Shown here: piece by piece, positions 24,868-34,441 of the stretch
How the letters are laid out: each line of letters opens with the position of its first letter
Position numbering within the stretch: the stretch's first letter is position 1
Assembly: GCF_019599405.1 (NCBI RefSeq)
Contig: NZ_RKLQ01000007.1
Coordinates: 1 to 64,000 of the forward strand
Reading direction: 5' to 3'
DNA from: Haloarcula salinisoli
Lineage (GTDB): Archaea > Halobacteriota > Halobacteria > Halobacteriales > Haloarculaceae
DNA: 64,000 nucleotides
The notes under the pieces: generated by a model
The model's input: only the letters and a program-made list of their open reading frames with translations
What the model was told of the DNA's origin: nothing
Databases searched by the model: none
Program-made: the position numbers and the translations under genes

Positions 24868-26030
24868 CGGGCCACCTCCAGGACGTGGACGGTGGTGCTG
24901 GCGACAGTGCCACCGGCGCTGTGTGTGACCCCTGTCGAGGCCTCGGAGACGTAGTCGCTGTTCGGGTGGTCCCCACGGAGGAGCCGCGTCATCTCCACGA
25001 CCTGACTTGCGCCGGTGGCTCCCACGGGGTGGCCCTTCGCCTTGAGCCCGCCCGAGCAGTTCACCGGCAACTGGCCGTCCCGCCAGGTCTCGCCCTCTCG
25101 AGCGGCGGTGATGGCCTCGCCGGGGTCGTACAGCCCCAGAGCCTCCAGGGCGAACACCTCCGCACAGGTGAAACAGTCGTGTACTTCGACGAGGTCGATG
25201 TCGGCCGCTTCGATACCGGCGTCCCGGTACGCTTCGGCCGCGGCGCGTTCGGTCGCCGGCGTCCGGCTCAGTGTCTCTCGATCCTGCAGGGCGAGGGTAT
25301 CGCTCGCCTGTCCGGAGCCAGTCACCTCGACCGCCGCCTCGACGTCCGCGTCGCGGGCGTACTCGTCGCTGACGAGGACGAGCGCACTGGCCCCGTCGGT
25401 CACTGGACAGGCGTCGAGCAGTCCGAGCGGCGACGCTACCGTCGGCGCTTCCAGCACGTCGTCGACGCTCACCTCGAACTGGAACTGTGCGTACTCGTTC
25501 TCCAGGGCGTGTCCGTGGTTCTTCACCGCGACGTGCGCGAGGTCGCGTCGCGACCCGCCGTAGGTTTCGAAGTAGGCGTCGGCCATGAGCGCGTAGGCCC
25601 CTGGAAAGGTCACCCCGGCGCTGACCTCGTGGATTGCATCGGCCGCCGTCGCGAGCATCGCTGTCGCCTCGTCGGTGCCGACGTGGGTCATCCGCTCGGC
25701 ACCCCCGACGACCACCACGTCGGCGTCCCCACACTCGACGGCTCGCACCGCGTGGCGCACGGCGACGCCGCTGGAGGCGCAGGCGCTCTCGAATCTGGTC
25801 GCCGGCGCCGACACGCCCAGACTCTCCGCGACGAGGGGGCCGTGGTGGCCCTGTCCATCCGCCAGTTCACCGACGAAGTTGCCGAAGTAGACCGCATCGA
25901 CGGCATCGGCTCGTACCTCGGCGTCACTCATCGCCTCTATCCCTGCCTCGGCGAAGAGGTCACGTGTCGTCCGGTCTGGATGTTCCCCGAACGGCGTCAA
26001 CCCTACGCCAGCTACTCTCACACTCGGCAT
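24864..26030 (-). CDS. Thiolase-family protein (acetyl-CoA C-acyltransferase-like)
   Basis: 388 residues. The nucleophilic Cys84 is in ESACASSG, the motif HDCFTCAEV supplies the His region, and SGGLKAKGHPVGATG the C-terminal Gly-His-Pro motif. It is an archaeal SCP-x type thiolase, which works with a DUF35 protein rather than as the bacterial form. It forms or cleaves C-C bonds between acyl-CoA and acetyl-CoA. A TATA-like GTTATTTATC (26055-26064) ends ~25 bp before the ATG. It closes a catabolic set with BKACE and acyl-CoA synthetase. Confidence 0.93.
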   Translation of the reverse strand: MPSVRVAGVGLTPFGEHPDRTTRDLFAEAGIEAMSDAEVRADAVDAVYFGNFVGELADGQGHHGPLVAESLGVSAPATRFESACASSGVAVRHAVRAVECGDADVVVVGGAERMTHVGTDEATAMLATAADAIHEVSAGVTFPGAYALMADAYFETYGGSRRDLAHVAVKNHGHALENEYAQFQFEVSVDDVLEAPTVASPLGLLDACPVTDGASALVLVSDEYARDADVEAAVEVTGSGQASDTLALQDRETLSRTPATERAAAEAYRDAGIEAADIDLVEVHDCFTCAEVFALEALGLYDPGEAITAAREGETWRDGQLPVNCSGGLKAKGHPVGATGASQVVEMTRLLRGDHPNSDYVSEASTGVTHSAGGTVASTTVHVLEVAR

Positions 26031-26615
26031 CTGGAACTCGCTACCAACTCACGTGATAAATAACTTGCTACGCGCAACGGCTATCTGGTCAACTCCAGAC
26101 TGCTGATGCGAAGACGACGGGACGTGACAACGCGTACCAGCAAGGCAGGTGGCTCCTCGACCCCGATATGTATCCGCTAGTCTCCCACCGGAACCGATTC
26201 CCGAGACGGGGACACTATACACTAGTCGGCGTTAAAACATCGAACTACCGTCTCGACATCGACACTGCCGGTACCGAGTTGCGCTCATCTGTGCGCCCTG
26301 GAATGAGTCGATTTCGGACGCTAGAGCCCATCTGACGACGAGAGGCCAGTCCAGTACCGTTCCCAAATTGCACAGGCGGCGCCACAGAGAGGGAAGAGAT
26401 AGTTTTCGCTAAATGGGACGGTTATAGTGGTGTCCCAATTTGTGCCGTCGGATTCGGCAGGTGGGGATACCTTTCCAAGAGTACAGCGAAACGGGTCAGA
26501 CAGCACCTCATCCTGAAAGCGATATGTCAGAGCCGGCGACGGGACCGGAGCGCGCTACGAAGCCGCCCAAATAGTCGTCGTTCACGTTCTCCAGACTCGT
26601 GTGACCACGCAGCAA
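26031..26615. other. Non-coding stretch between thiolase and TrmB-like genes
   Basis: It contains the thiolase promoter at the left and the third copy of the TGGGAC/GTCCCA element at 26414-26437. No protein frame here is convincing; the 61-codon minus frame at 26321-26506 reads through the element. Confidence 0.45.
26414..26437. promoter_or_regulatory. TGGGAC/GTCCCA inverted-repeat element 3 (orphan)
   Basis: TGGGAC, 12 bases containing TATAGTGG, GTCCCA, in the same orientation as the copy at 9982-10005 and different from it at one base. The nearest gene that it could control is the thiolase, 384 bp away on the minus strand; none starts closer. Confidence 0.55.
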
Positions 26616-27671
26616 TCACGTCACCGTGGGCTGGGTTCCTCGATAGATTTTGATTTCGTGGGCCTCGATATCCTCGTACGCTGCGACCTGACCGCCGACG
26701 TCAACTAGACCATCGTCGGTCGCGACGACCAACGTCGCAACTTCCTGGTTCGACCCGGAGGCGACCTCGTCGACCCGGCCCTGAAGGACCCAACTGTCGC
26801 CGGTCTCGACGTCCCGACCGTCGATTGTCGCGTAAAACGTCCCATCCAGCGTCTCGAGGTCCGAAATACACCGCCGGATGGTACCGTACTGGCGCGGAAA
26901 GGAGAGTTCGGAGTCGTCGCTGGCTATCTCGTCCGCCGTCGTCCAGAGGACGGTATTGAGGAAGGCCGAGACCAGAAAGCCCAATTCGGAACGGTTGAAG
27001 ATGACGCCGTAGCGGCCGGAATCGCCACCGATGGATTCCCGTGTGGCGAACATCGAGTAGGCCCCGTCGGCGACAGCCACCACCGGGGTCGTAATACCAC
27101 GGCGGCCCTTGACGGTACTTGCGACACCCTCGTAGTCGAACGCATCGGGGTCGGGAGCGTCCGCAGCCGGTGACAGCAGAATCTGGGTGGCGATACCCGA
27201 TTCCTGCCGGCGTCGGAGGGTGCTCTCGAAGCGCTCCAGCAACGACGGCGTCAGTGAGAGCATGAGTTCGTACTCGGCGGCGTCGATGACGTCCTCCAGA
27301 TAGCGGAGGATACTGGGTCTGGACTTGACGAGCGAGACTGCCTCCGGCCCTCTGGCTGGCGTAGTGTACTGTGTGGAGAGGTCCTCGACTACGTCATCGA
27401 GCGAACGCTGGATATCCTCGAACGCCTCCCGAGGGTCGATGGCGAGCACTTTCATCGGTCGTGATTCCTCGATCTCGACAAGTCCTACCTCCCCAAGGCT
27501 CCGGACGGTGTCGTAGACGCGGGGCTGTGGAACGTCGGTACGCCTGGCGATTTCCGAGGCTGTCAGCTCACCATGCTGTAGGACTGCCAGATACGCGGCT
27601 ATCTCGTACTCACCGAGGTCGAACCACGAGATGACACCTTCGAGGGACCCAGACAGTTCCTCAGATGGCAT
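26616..27671 (-). CDS. TrmB-family sugar-sensing transcriptional regulator
   Basis: 351 residues. The N-terminal winged helix (GEYEIAAYLAVLQHGELTASEIARRTDVPQ, ~19-50, then RVYDTVRSLGEVGLVEI) is typical TrmB. The central part resembles the phospholipase-D-like linker (ELMLSLTPSLLERFESTLR), and the C-terminal ~100 residues form the TrmB sugar-binding domain. In haloarchaea TrmB represses glycolytic and activates gluconeogenic genes, and a PEP carboxykinase gene lies next to it in the opposite direction. That fits, though this copy may have another target. It starts at ATG 27671. Confidence 0.9.
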   Translation of the reverse strand: MPSEELSGSLEGVISWFDLGEYEIAAYLAVLQHGELTASEIARRTDVPQPRVYDTVRSLGEVGLVEIEESRPMKVLAIDPREAFEDIQRSLDDVVEDLSTQYTTPARGPEAVSLVKSRPSILRYLEDVIDAAEYELMLSLTPSLLERFESTLRRRQESGIATQILLSPAADAPDPDAFDYEGVASTVKGRRGITTPVVAVADGAYSMFATRESIGGDSGRYGVIFNRSELGFLVSAFLNTVLWTTADEIASDDSELSFPRQYGTIRRCISDLETLDGTFYATIDGRDVETGDSWVLQGRVDEVASGSNQEVATLVVATDDGLVDVGGQVAAYEDIEAHEIKIYRGTQPTVT

Positions 27672-28114
27672 GGGAGACGATGAGTTGTATCGATACGACG
27701 TTCATTGGTTCGATTCCGTCGGTCAGACTCGACACCGACTCACGAGGACTCTTCGAGACGCTATACAACTGCCTATCTCTGGGCTGCGGTTTGGGGCACA
27801 TGTACAACGGGCTCAATTAGCACTCAGTAACGAGACGGATATAATAACTGGTACCGATTGAATCGGCCACGCCACGGCCCCTATCGAAATTGGACCCAGC
27901 AGAGACGTACTTCTGAGACGGAAATGGTTGTTTCCACGACCCCCTGGTGGATGGGCCTACAGAGCGAGGTACTCTATTTGCTCCGCTCGACCGTGCATAC
28001 CCAGGTGCTTCGGGACTGGATATATTGCAGAAGACGCCGACTCTACTGTAACTATTTACTACGCTTCCAGTACTGGTGTGTTTATTAGTGTATAGAGTGG
28101 GATGTCTGGTACGG
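27672..28114. other. Divergent intergenic region, TrmB-like and pckA
   Basis: It separates two divergent genes and should hold both promoters. TATA-like TTTATTAG lies near 28080, ~30 bp before the pckA start. No TrmB-type palindrome could be identified with certainty. The frames inside are shadows. Confidence 0.4.
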
Positions 28115-29620
28115 ATGCAACAGCCACCGGCATCAGCAACGAAGTTCGTAGCTGCGCTGCCCGATCCGAAGGAATCCGACACTGTGGAGTACAATCCGTC
28201 GTTCGAGCAACTGCGCGAATACTCCCAGCATATGGAGACGACCACGGAGTTCGGCTCGCCATCGTACGTGAGCGACGAGCGCTCGCGGAACGCCGATAAA
28301 ACCAAAAACACCGTCGACGACGAGTTCGACCACACGGAGTACGAACTCGTCGATGACGCACTCTCAGCGCTCGAAAACAGGGAACAGGTCTGTCTCGACC
28401 GGCGGATGGGACGCCACGCTGACAACAGCTACGTCTGCCGGTACTACGTCCCCAAGGAGTACAGCCGTATCGCGCTTGGATGGGCAAAGCTCTTCGAGCC
28501 AGCCGACGCTGAGCGTGAACCGGATTTCCACACGGTCCAGGTTCCTGACTGGGACGAGGTTGCCGTCCGCGTGTTCCCGGAGGCTGGATTCACCGCCGTC
28601 CTCGGCAGCGACTACACCGGCGAAGCCAAGAAATCGTTCCTCAGGCTGTTCATGTATTACGCGAAACAGCAGGGTGGCCTCGGTCTCCACGCTGGGAGCA
28701 AACGGGTCGAACTGGAGACCGACGACGGCCTCGAAACCGTCGGACAGCTGTTTCTCGGGCTCTCGGGCACCGGGAAGTCCACGTTAACCACTCACGGATT
28801 GTGGCTCGACGAGCCCGAGGGCGCGACGATGCTCCAGGACGACGTCTGCGCGTTGCTCCCTGACGGCACCGTCGCCGGCAGCGAAGGGCAGGGGCTGTTC
28901 GTCAAAACCCACGGCCTCGACAGCGACACCGAACCGTCGATGTACGACGCGGTGACTGCCGAATCGGCTGTGCTCGAAAACGTCGACGTAGAGGCAAACG
29001 GGACGGTCGATTTCGATAGTGACCGCTACACCGCTAACGGGCGGGCCATCATCCAGCGTGCGGAACTCTCCTCGGCCAGTGACGAGATCGACCTGTCCGA
29101 GGTCGATCAGATATTCTTCATCACACGTAACCCGGCGATGCCTCCGGTTGCGAAGCTCACCCCCGAAGAGGCTGCTGTGGCGTTCATGCTGGGTGAGTCA
29201 GTTCAGACGAGTGCGGGCGACCCGAATTCGGCCGGTGAATCGACCCGCGTCGTCGGAACGAACCCGTTCATCATCGGGTCGGAAGGCGCTGAGGGCAACC
29301 GGTTTCGCGACCTCATCAGCAACCTCGACGTGGACTGTTTCGTGTTGAACACCGGCCGCGTCGGGCAGGTCGATATCGGCGTCGAAGAGACGGTGACGCT
29401 ACTACGTACTATCGCACGGGGGTCCGTAGACTGGGCGTGTGACGGGACGACGGGACTTACTGTACCGGCTGACGTTCCCGGGATGGACATACACGAGTTC
29501 GACGTAGCGAAAGCCCTCCCCGACGCCGAGTCAGCGCTCGAGGAACTCCGGACGGACCGAGAGCGGTATCTCGCTCAGTTCGACGACCTCGATTCGGCCA
29601 TCAAGAACGCGCGGTACTGA
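28115..29620 (+). CDS. pckA: Phosphoenolpyruvate carboxykinase (ATP)
   Basis: 501 residues. It converts oxaloacetate and ATP to PEP, CO2 and ADP, the first step of gluconeogenesis. Recognised motifs are YTGEAKKS and GLGLHAGSK (Mn-site Lys and His region), the P-loop GLSGTGKST (~217-225), the LQDD metal motif (~240) and the FITRNPAMPPVAKLTPEEA signature. The carboxykinase His-Cys-Ser-Ala motif is His-Ala-Gly-Ser here, a divergence seen in archaeal members by my recollection. ATG 28115 is used because the longer frame starts before the promoter. The adjacent TrmB-like protein probably regulates it. Confidence 0.9.
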   Translation: MQQPPASATKFVAALPDPKESDTVEYNPSFEQLREYSQHMETTTEFGSPSYVSDERSRNADKTKNTVDDEFDHTEYELVDDALSALENREQVCLDRRMGRHADNSYVCRYYVPKEYSRIALGWAKLFEPADAEREPDFHTVQVPDWDEVAVRVFPEAGFTAVLGSDYTGEAKKSFLRLFMYYAKQQGGLGLHAGSKRVELETDDGLETVGQLFLGLSGTGKSTLTTHGLWLDEPEGATMLQDDVCALLPDGTVAGSEGQGLFVKTHGLDSDTEPSMYDAVTAESAVLENVDVEANGTVDFDSDRYTANGRAIIQRAELSSASDEIDLSEVDQIFFITRNPAMPPVAKLTPEEAAVAFMLGESVQTSAGDPNSAGESTRVVGTNPFIIGSEGAEGNRFRDLISNLDVDCFVLNTGRVGQVDIGVEETVTLLRTIARGSVDWACDGTTGLTVPADVPGMDIHEFDVAKALPDAESALEELRTDRERYLAQFDDLDSAIKNARY

Positions 29621-30338
29621 AACGCGGCGCTGTTTCCGAGCCCCAAGCGGCCGTGGACCCGAGGGTGGCGCTCGGTACCTCTGACATCCTTGTGCGATGT
29701 AGCAGTAGGTGCTGATTCGACGCCGGTGTGTAGGTACGCGTCAAGAGTGAGGCGGGCGGGTTCTGGCATAGGGCGCCAAGGAATTCTCCCAGCGCTAGTA
29801 GAGGCTGGAGTGATTCGGATGGTGTAGAGCGCTGGCGGACAGCCGAGCGAGATAGCTCGGTGTTCAAATACACCCGGCAGAAATATCAATTCTGAATACT
29901 ATATTTATACTTGATTATTTGGGGTTTCGACCCTCTCGAAATGCCGTCCACGATCGAGTACAGAAGACCGATTGACGGTCTGTGAGTTATATAAGACCGA
30001 CTCCGATAGCCGCCCGCGAAACGGCGATTCGCACCAACGGCTAACGGCTCTAGCTGTATGCCGCTTCGAATCGAAATCAGGACAAATTGCTCTATTTACA
30101 GCAATTACCAACAATATCAACCGCTCTTACTGAAATATTTTCCAAATAACTGCAGTCAAAACACGATGCCGAAACCGTCGGTTTATCGGATATGATATGA
30201 AACACGTTCAGGCTGTACTGTAACAAACTGGGCCCCGATTACAGACAGAGAGCCACAGAATCGGAGCCGTGTCGGAATTATAATTAGTATAGTAAAACGA
30301 CGAACCTATTTGATGTCAAATTTGTTTAGACACGTCTT
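29621..30338. other. AT-rich stretch right of pckA
   Basis: About 700 bp with no convincing protein. A minus-strand frame at 29575-29889 overlaps the pckA end and has mixed composition. From 29885 the DNA becomes AT-rich. TAACTGCAGTCAA occurs at 30147-30159; the identical 13-mer lies inside the 28-bp palindrome at 34487-34514. Confidence 0.4.
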
Positions 30339-30446
30339 CTACTCACGGTCCATCCATATTACGACCAGGTCGTTAGCCGACCGGGACTCCATGATAGTGG
30401 GCTCCAGTTCTTCGAGACTCGGCGACAGAATCTGCTCTGTTTGCAT
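30339..30446 (-). CDS. Possible 35-residue small protein
   Basis: It starts at ATG 30446 and ends at TAG 30339; the coded peptide begins MQTEQILSPSLEELEP and ends in VVIWMDRE. Codon use and acidic character match haloarchaeal genes, and a TATA-like GATTAATC lies ~26 bp upstream, as in a leaderless gene. I do not recognise it. It may be a genuine micro-protein or the surviving start of a broken gene. It is too short for homology to be judged by eye. Confidence 0.3.
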   Translation of the reverse strand: MQTEQILSPSLEELEPTIMESRSANDLVVIWMDRE

Positions 30447-30686
30447 TGGTGTATATGAAGAGGCTGTGAGAGATTAATCAAGCTCGAGTATGAAGCTATT
30501 GTAGTTGGAGGAACCTCATTCGGACTTCTCTGATAACCGACGACCAGGGTGACCGAAGATTGGCTTCCGATGTGGACTCACGGACGATATCTCCATTGAC
30601 CTCGACTGGGATATGATACCCGCGAGTGGACGAACAAGCGGGCGACAAACCACATTACTAACCAATTGCAGTCCATAGAGCTAGTA

Positions 30687-31958
30687 ATGTATGACTCGAA
30701 CGACACCATTCAGGAGATTCTCGACGAGGGCACACTGTTCGAGCTGACTTACGAGGCGGCGGATGGAGAGAAGACGTTTCTTGTCACCCATCGGGCGGCG
30801 CCTCGGCCATCGATGATTCCGCTCGACGGCCCGCCAGTGTTTTATTTCGACGCATTTGGTGGCGAGCAGACACACAAAGTCACACTCCCAGAACTTCGAA
30901 ACCTTACGCCGGTATCGGTCGACACCCTCGCCGACCCGCTGATGGACCACGCTATCTCCGCGATGGTTACGGTGGCAGACGAAACCCCGGAGTCCGTGGT
31001 GGTAGATGATGTCCTCTCGGCAATTGCCGCGACCAGTGACTCCGATGGGGACGTCTACAGTGTTTTGCAGTTGGTTTATTTGGTCATCGACGACCGCACG
31101 GAGGCGGTAGAGACACTCGTGGGGCCTGTGCTGCCACTATTACAGGACTCGGAGACCGCGATAGGTCGGGCGATTCTCGAGCAGGTGCTCGAGCAGATTG
31201 AGGCAGCACCAGAATCGTTCGAGCAGCACGTCCAGGCGTTCATCGCGCTTGCGGACCACCCAGTGTACGGTGTGACTGCACTCAGAGGGTTGGTCGAGCT
31301 CGCCGAAGCGGATGCCACGACGGTCCTCGACGCCATTCCGGCGCTAGAGGTGGCAGCCACCTCCGATGACGAAGAAGCCCGACAGTGGGCCGTCTACGCG
31401 CTCTCAGTGATCGCTGGTGACCATCCTGGGGCTGTGTATCCCGCCGTCGATGTGCTGATCGAGTGCCTCCAGCGGGGGGATGAATCTACGCTGACGAACG
31501 TGTTGTCCGCCCTGGGCAAGATCACGAGTGCGTATCCGGACGCTGCCGAACCCGTGACGGCAGATCTGGTGGCGCTACTCGACGACGAGTCCAAGCGCAC
31601 ACGGAACAACGCCGTCGGCCTCCTGGGAGATATCGCACAGCAACATCCCGATATCGTTGTCGAATATGCAGCGCCGATCGCCGGCCGTCTGTCGGACCCG
31701 AACATCCAAGCCCGCATCAACGCCTCGAGTGCACTGCTGGAAGCAGGGGAAGCCGACCCTGCGGCGATTCGGGCCCAGCACGAGGCTCTGGAGGCTGCGC
31801 TGGATGATGCCAGTCCGGAGGTCCGGGCAAATGCCTGTACACTAATCGGGAACAGTGAGGCGCCGGTGTCGGTCGAGTTGGTGAAGGAGGTACGCGACTC
31901 GGATCTGGATTCGACGGTTCGGGAACGGGCTGCGATGGCTGTAGAACGGCTCTCGTGA
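30687..31958 (+). CDS. HEAT-repeat protein
   Basis: 423 residues from ATG 30687; the upstream start would be a TTG. Residues ~1-90 form a beta-rich domain with TFLVTHRAAPRPSMIPLDG. From ~95 to the end are helical pairs with a HEAT pattern (QWAVYALSVIAGDHPGAVYPAVDVL, RTRNNAVGLLGDIAQQHPDIV). There is no enzyme motif. It is a likely protein-interaction scaffold. It is followed by two small CxxC proteins; whether the three work together is unknown. Confidence 0.85.
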   Translation: MYDSNDTIQEILDEGTLFELTYEAADGEKTFLVTHRAAPRPSMIPLDGPPVFYFDAFGGEQTHKVTLPELRNLTPVSVDTLADPLMDHAISAMVTVADETPESVVVDDVLSAIAATSDSDGDVYSVLQLVYLVIDDRTEAVETLVGPVLPLLQDSETAIGRAILEQVLEQIEAAPESFEQHVQAFIALADHPVYGVTALRGLVELAEADATTVLDAIPALEVAATSDDEEARQWAVYALSVIAGDHPGAVYPAVDVLIECLQRGDESTLTNVLSALGKITSAYPDAAEPVTADLVALLDDESKRTRNNAVGLLGDIAQQHPDIVVEYAAPIAGRLSDPNIQARINASSALLEAGEADPAAIRAQHEALEAALDDASPEVRANACTLIGNSEAPVSVELVKEVRDSDLDSTVRERAAMAVERLS

Positions 31959-32123
31959 GATAGGTCCACGGTTCTCCTCGTGATGGACTAGCTTTGCTTC
32001 TGAAAGATTAGCGCTCGGGCCGAGTCCTTCGGCATACAGCGCTACAGCCGTTCCTGCTACGGCAGCCACTGAACCCGGCATTCCAGCCAGTAGCTTATTA
32101 CCGGTCTGTCGGATACTCGGTCT

Positions 32124-32600
32124 ATGTCCAACGCAGAGTCACGACCGTGCGAGTTCTGTGGCACCGAAGCAATGTCCAACACCGTCCTCACCAGTGAACC
32201 GACGATTCGATACCTGGATGGGCCTCCGATGGCCTCGGTCACCGACGTCGTACTGTGTTATGACTGTGCGCAGGATGTGACTGATTATCTGGAAGTGCGC
32301 ACGAGCGACTCTGAGGAGACTGTCGAAGGCCCTGCACCGTTCGGTGAGGCAGATGCACAGGCGGTACTCGAGCGACTACAGGCGAACGACCAGCTCGTTC
32401 TGGAGACCGGCCGGGAATCGGGATATGGGGTGCGTGCAGTCGATGGTGACTGGAACCACGCGGTCTTCCGAGCGCCTGGTCCAGCGACGGTCGAGACGCT
32501 CGCACGTGATGACGTTCGAGAGATGATTGTCGGTGCGAAGCGACTGGCGCTGAAACAGTTCGACCCAGCTGCTTGGCGCCGGTTCGAGCACGATCCGTGA
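32124..32600 (+). CDS. CxxC zinc-ribbon protein
   Basis: 158 residues. The N-terminus holds CEFCG (~9-13) and, ~35 residues on, CYDCAQD, together one zinc ribbon. The rest is an acidic helical part with GEADAQAVLERLQANDQL and a C-terminal KQFDPAAWRRFEHDP. Such proteins occur widely in haloarchaea, with unassigned functions; a regulatory or protein-binding role is inferred. It is transcribed in the same direction as the HEAT gene, 165 bp away, and is convergent with the next CxxC gene. Confidence 0.8.
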   Translation: MSNAESRPCEFCGTEAMSNTVLTSEPTIRYLDGPPMASVTDVVLCYDCAQDVTDYLEVRTSDSEETVEGPAPFGEADAQAVLERLQANDQLVLETGRESGYGVRAVDGDWNHAVFRAPGPATVETLARDDVREMIVGAKRLALKQFDPAAWRRFEHDP

Positions 32601-32666
32601 ACAACTGTCGGTAGTGACGGAGGGGCCACCTCTACGCCTTCTCCTGCCGTTGACTACGGAGTCAAG

Positions 32667-33158
32667 TCATTCGTCGAGATCGTGGAACCGTTTGAACTCT
32701 GCTCGCTCTTCGGGGTCGTCGATCTCTTCGAGGACCTCACGCATCATTTCCTCTGTGCTCTTGATATCTCCGATCTCGTCCATCAGCTCCCGGGTCTCTT
32801 CGTCGAAGTCTGTGAAAGTTGTCGTGACTTCTCCCGGACCAGCCACGGTCGGGCGCTTGAACAGACACGTCCCGCAGATAGGGACGGTGTGCAGTTGGTG
32901 GTCGAACTCGTCGTCGCTCTCCCAATCGCCGACAGCGAGTCCGTAGTCGGCCATCTCTTCACCACGCGCGGCGACGAGGTCCGCTGCGTTACAGAAGGCG
33001 CAGGGTTCGGTCTGGGCCCCGGGCAGTTCGACCACCTGGGTCGTGATGGGCACGTAGTCGCCCAGTCGGCCACTCGTGGCATCACGAACTGCTGCGTCCG
33101 CCTCCAGGTCGGTGATCGATACCTCATCGTCAGCGCCGGCGTCATCGTCTTGGGTCAT
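32667..33158 (-). CDS. CxxC protein with acidic helical tail
   Basis: 163 residues from ATG 33158. CAFCN (~53-57) and CGTC (~95-98) form a zinc-ribbon pair. The start region is highly acidic (DDDAGADDEVSITDLEAD), and the C-terminus is a charged helix (ELMDEIGDIKSTEEMMREVLEEIDDPEERAEF, positions ~118-150). Its plan resembles the neighbour at 32124, so the two may be old duplicates; they are convergent. It has no enzyme motif. The function is unknown. Confidence 0.75.
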   Translation of the reverse strand: MTQDDDAGADDEVSITDLEADAAVRDATSGRLGDYVPITTQVVELPGAQTEPCAFCNAADLVAARGEEMADYGLAVGDWESDDEFDHQLHTVPICGTCLFKRPTVAGPGEVTTTFTDFDEETRELMDEIGDIKSTEEMMREVLEEIDDPEERAEFKRFHDLDE

Positions 33159-33493
33159 TGGTACCACTCTTCGATGGGGCGTCCTAACACTTTGCACACG
33201 CCTGCTGTCAGGACCGATCGGAACGGTCGTCACTTGTCCCGGTAATGCTCTGCTGCATCAGCCAGGGGTGGCACGGCATAGGTACTCTCCTCACAGCGAA
33301 ATGTGGACTCCAGGGTAACGGACTAAATCGGCCAGTAGCGATTTCATGTGCTTCGAACTCAGTGTGAAACACTCGCTTCATTGTAAAAGAGCAAGAGGAA
33401 TATATGGTTTCAGTGCGAGGTTAGAGTGGCTTGTGGGCCACACTGGGCTATGTATCCCGACCAAGGGATAGCCATGCAGAGATGCCACCTCCG
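33159..33493. other. Non-coding stretch
   Basis: No supported frame, repeat or site seen; it is the left shoulder of the decayed region. Confidence 0.35.
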
Positions 33494-33985
33494 CTAGAGC
33501 CTCGAAGCGCGTCCTACCTCAGGTCTACTGTTAATAGACCCTGCAAAGGGACGCCACCACACCTCTCGGCGCATGGGTATTTCCCATACGGCTCCACATG
33601 ACGTGGTGCTCGTGTCTCCCAGAACCACTTTCGAGCCACAAGGGCGGGTCCGGCAGAGTGGTACCGCCTCCAACTCTACCATTCCCTTGGAGTCAGAGGT
33701 AGTAATGCTATCGTAGATGGGCTCAAAATCCATCCGTTACTCCTTCCTATCAATTGAACACCTCTCGGCTGCTGCGACGAGTGTACCAGGGCTGGGATCC
33801 ACCCAGTGGCGCGCAACAACAGCCAGACAGTCACACATCGCTTTACGGTTCGCATCCATTCGATACGCCAGTGTATGACGGTGAGACTGTCTTGACTGGT
33901 GGGGGCCAAACGGCATCACCGGGTGAGCTAGTATCGTTGAGGGACTGCCAGTGAACACTACGGGCGTATACTGTTCAACTGCCAC
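33494..33985 (-). pseudogene. Possible HalOD1-like relic with in-frame stop
   Basis: Two consecutive minus-strand frames, 33985-33737 and 33733-33494, lie in the same phase with one stop (TAA) between them. Across the junction the sequence reads LVAAAERCSIDRKE, stop, RMDFEPIYDSI. This resembles the halobacterial output domain (HalOD1), whose core is an AVAE---GVDPTEL-P-LYDAID stretch. The remainder is poor. GGAGT before ATG 33733 is a Shine-Dalgarno-like match, so re-initiation is possible. I treat it as a decayed small regulator gene. Confidence 0.25.
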
Positions 33986-34441
33986 CCCCAGTGCCCGGTC
34001 ACAATAATAATGCTGTTGTGGTCTCCCGGATTTGAACCGATAACTACTCGTCTCACATTTGTACCCTCACTCGGGCCCTCCCTCGCCGGAACGAGGACGG
34101 GCACTGCGTGCCCAGTGTTCCGAGTGCACTGGCTGTCGGGCTTTCATCCATCCAGGACTTGGGCGCTCGTTCGGGATGCTTTTCGCACCGTACCGCAGTG
34201 GGGATTGGACCGCAGGGTGGTTTGTCAGGGCTGGGTTACCCAACAACCACCGGTTTTTGCGGCATTGTGTTAGGTAATAGATGAGAAATTGACTGAACAT
34301 GACTCCGAGCCGGTACCGAAGCACACTACGGAAAGTTCGACCCCGAAAGACTGCAGTACCATCGCACAACGTCTGAGACGCGCTACTCATTGTCGTTTAG
34401 CTTTGGGGATGTTCGGATCGCATGGTGTCTGATGCAGTTTC
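33986..34441. other. Non-coding stretch with tRNA-3'-like fragment
   Basis: At 34022-34041, the minus strand reads GGTTCAAATCCGGGAGACCA, which looks like a tRNA T-loop and acceptor 3' half. No D-arm, anticodon arm or 5' half can be fitted beside it, so it is not a complete gene. It could be an attachment-site remnant. The right part is without features. Confidence 0.3.

Noticed and set aside
29575-29889. 104-codon minus frame overlapping the end of pckA
   Set aside because: It overlaps the pckA 3' end, has mixed composition and no promoter; no homology recognised.
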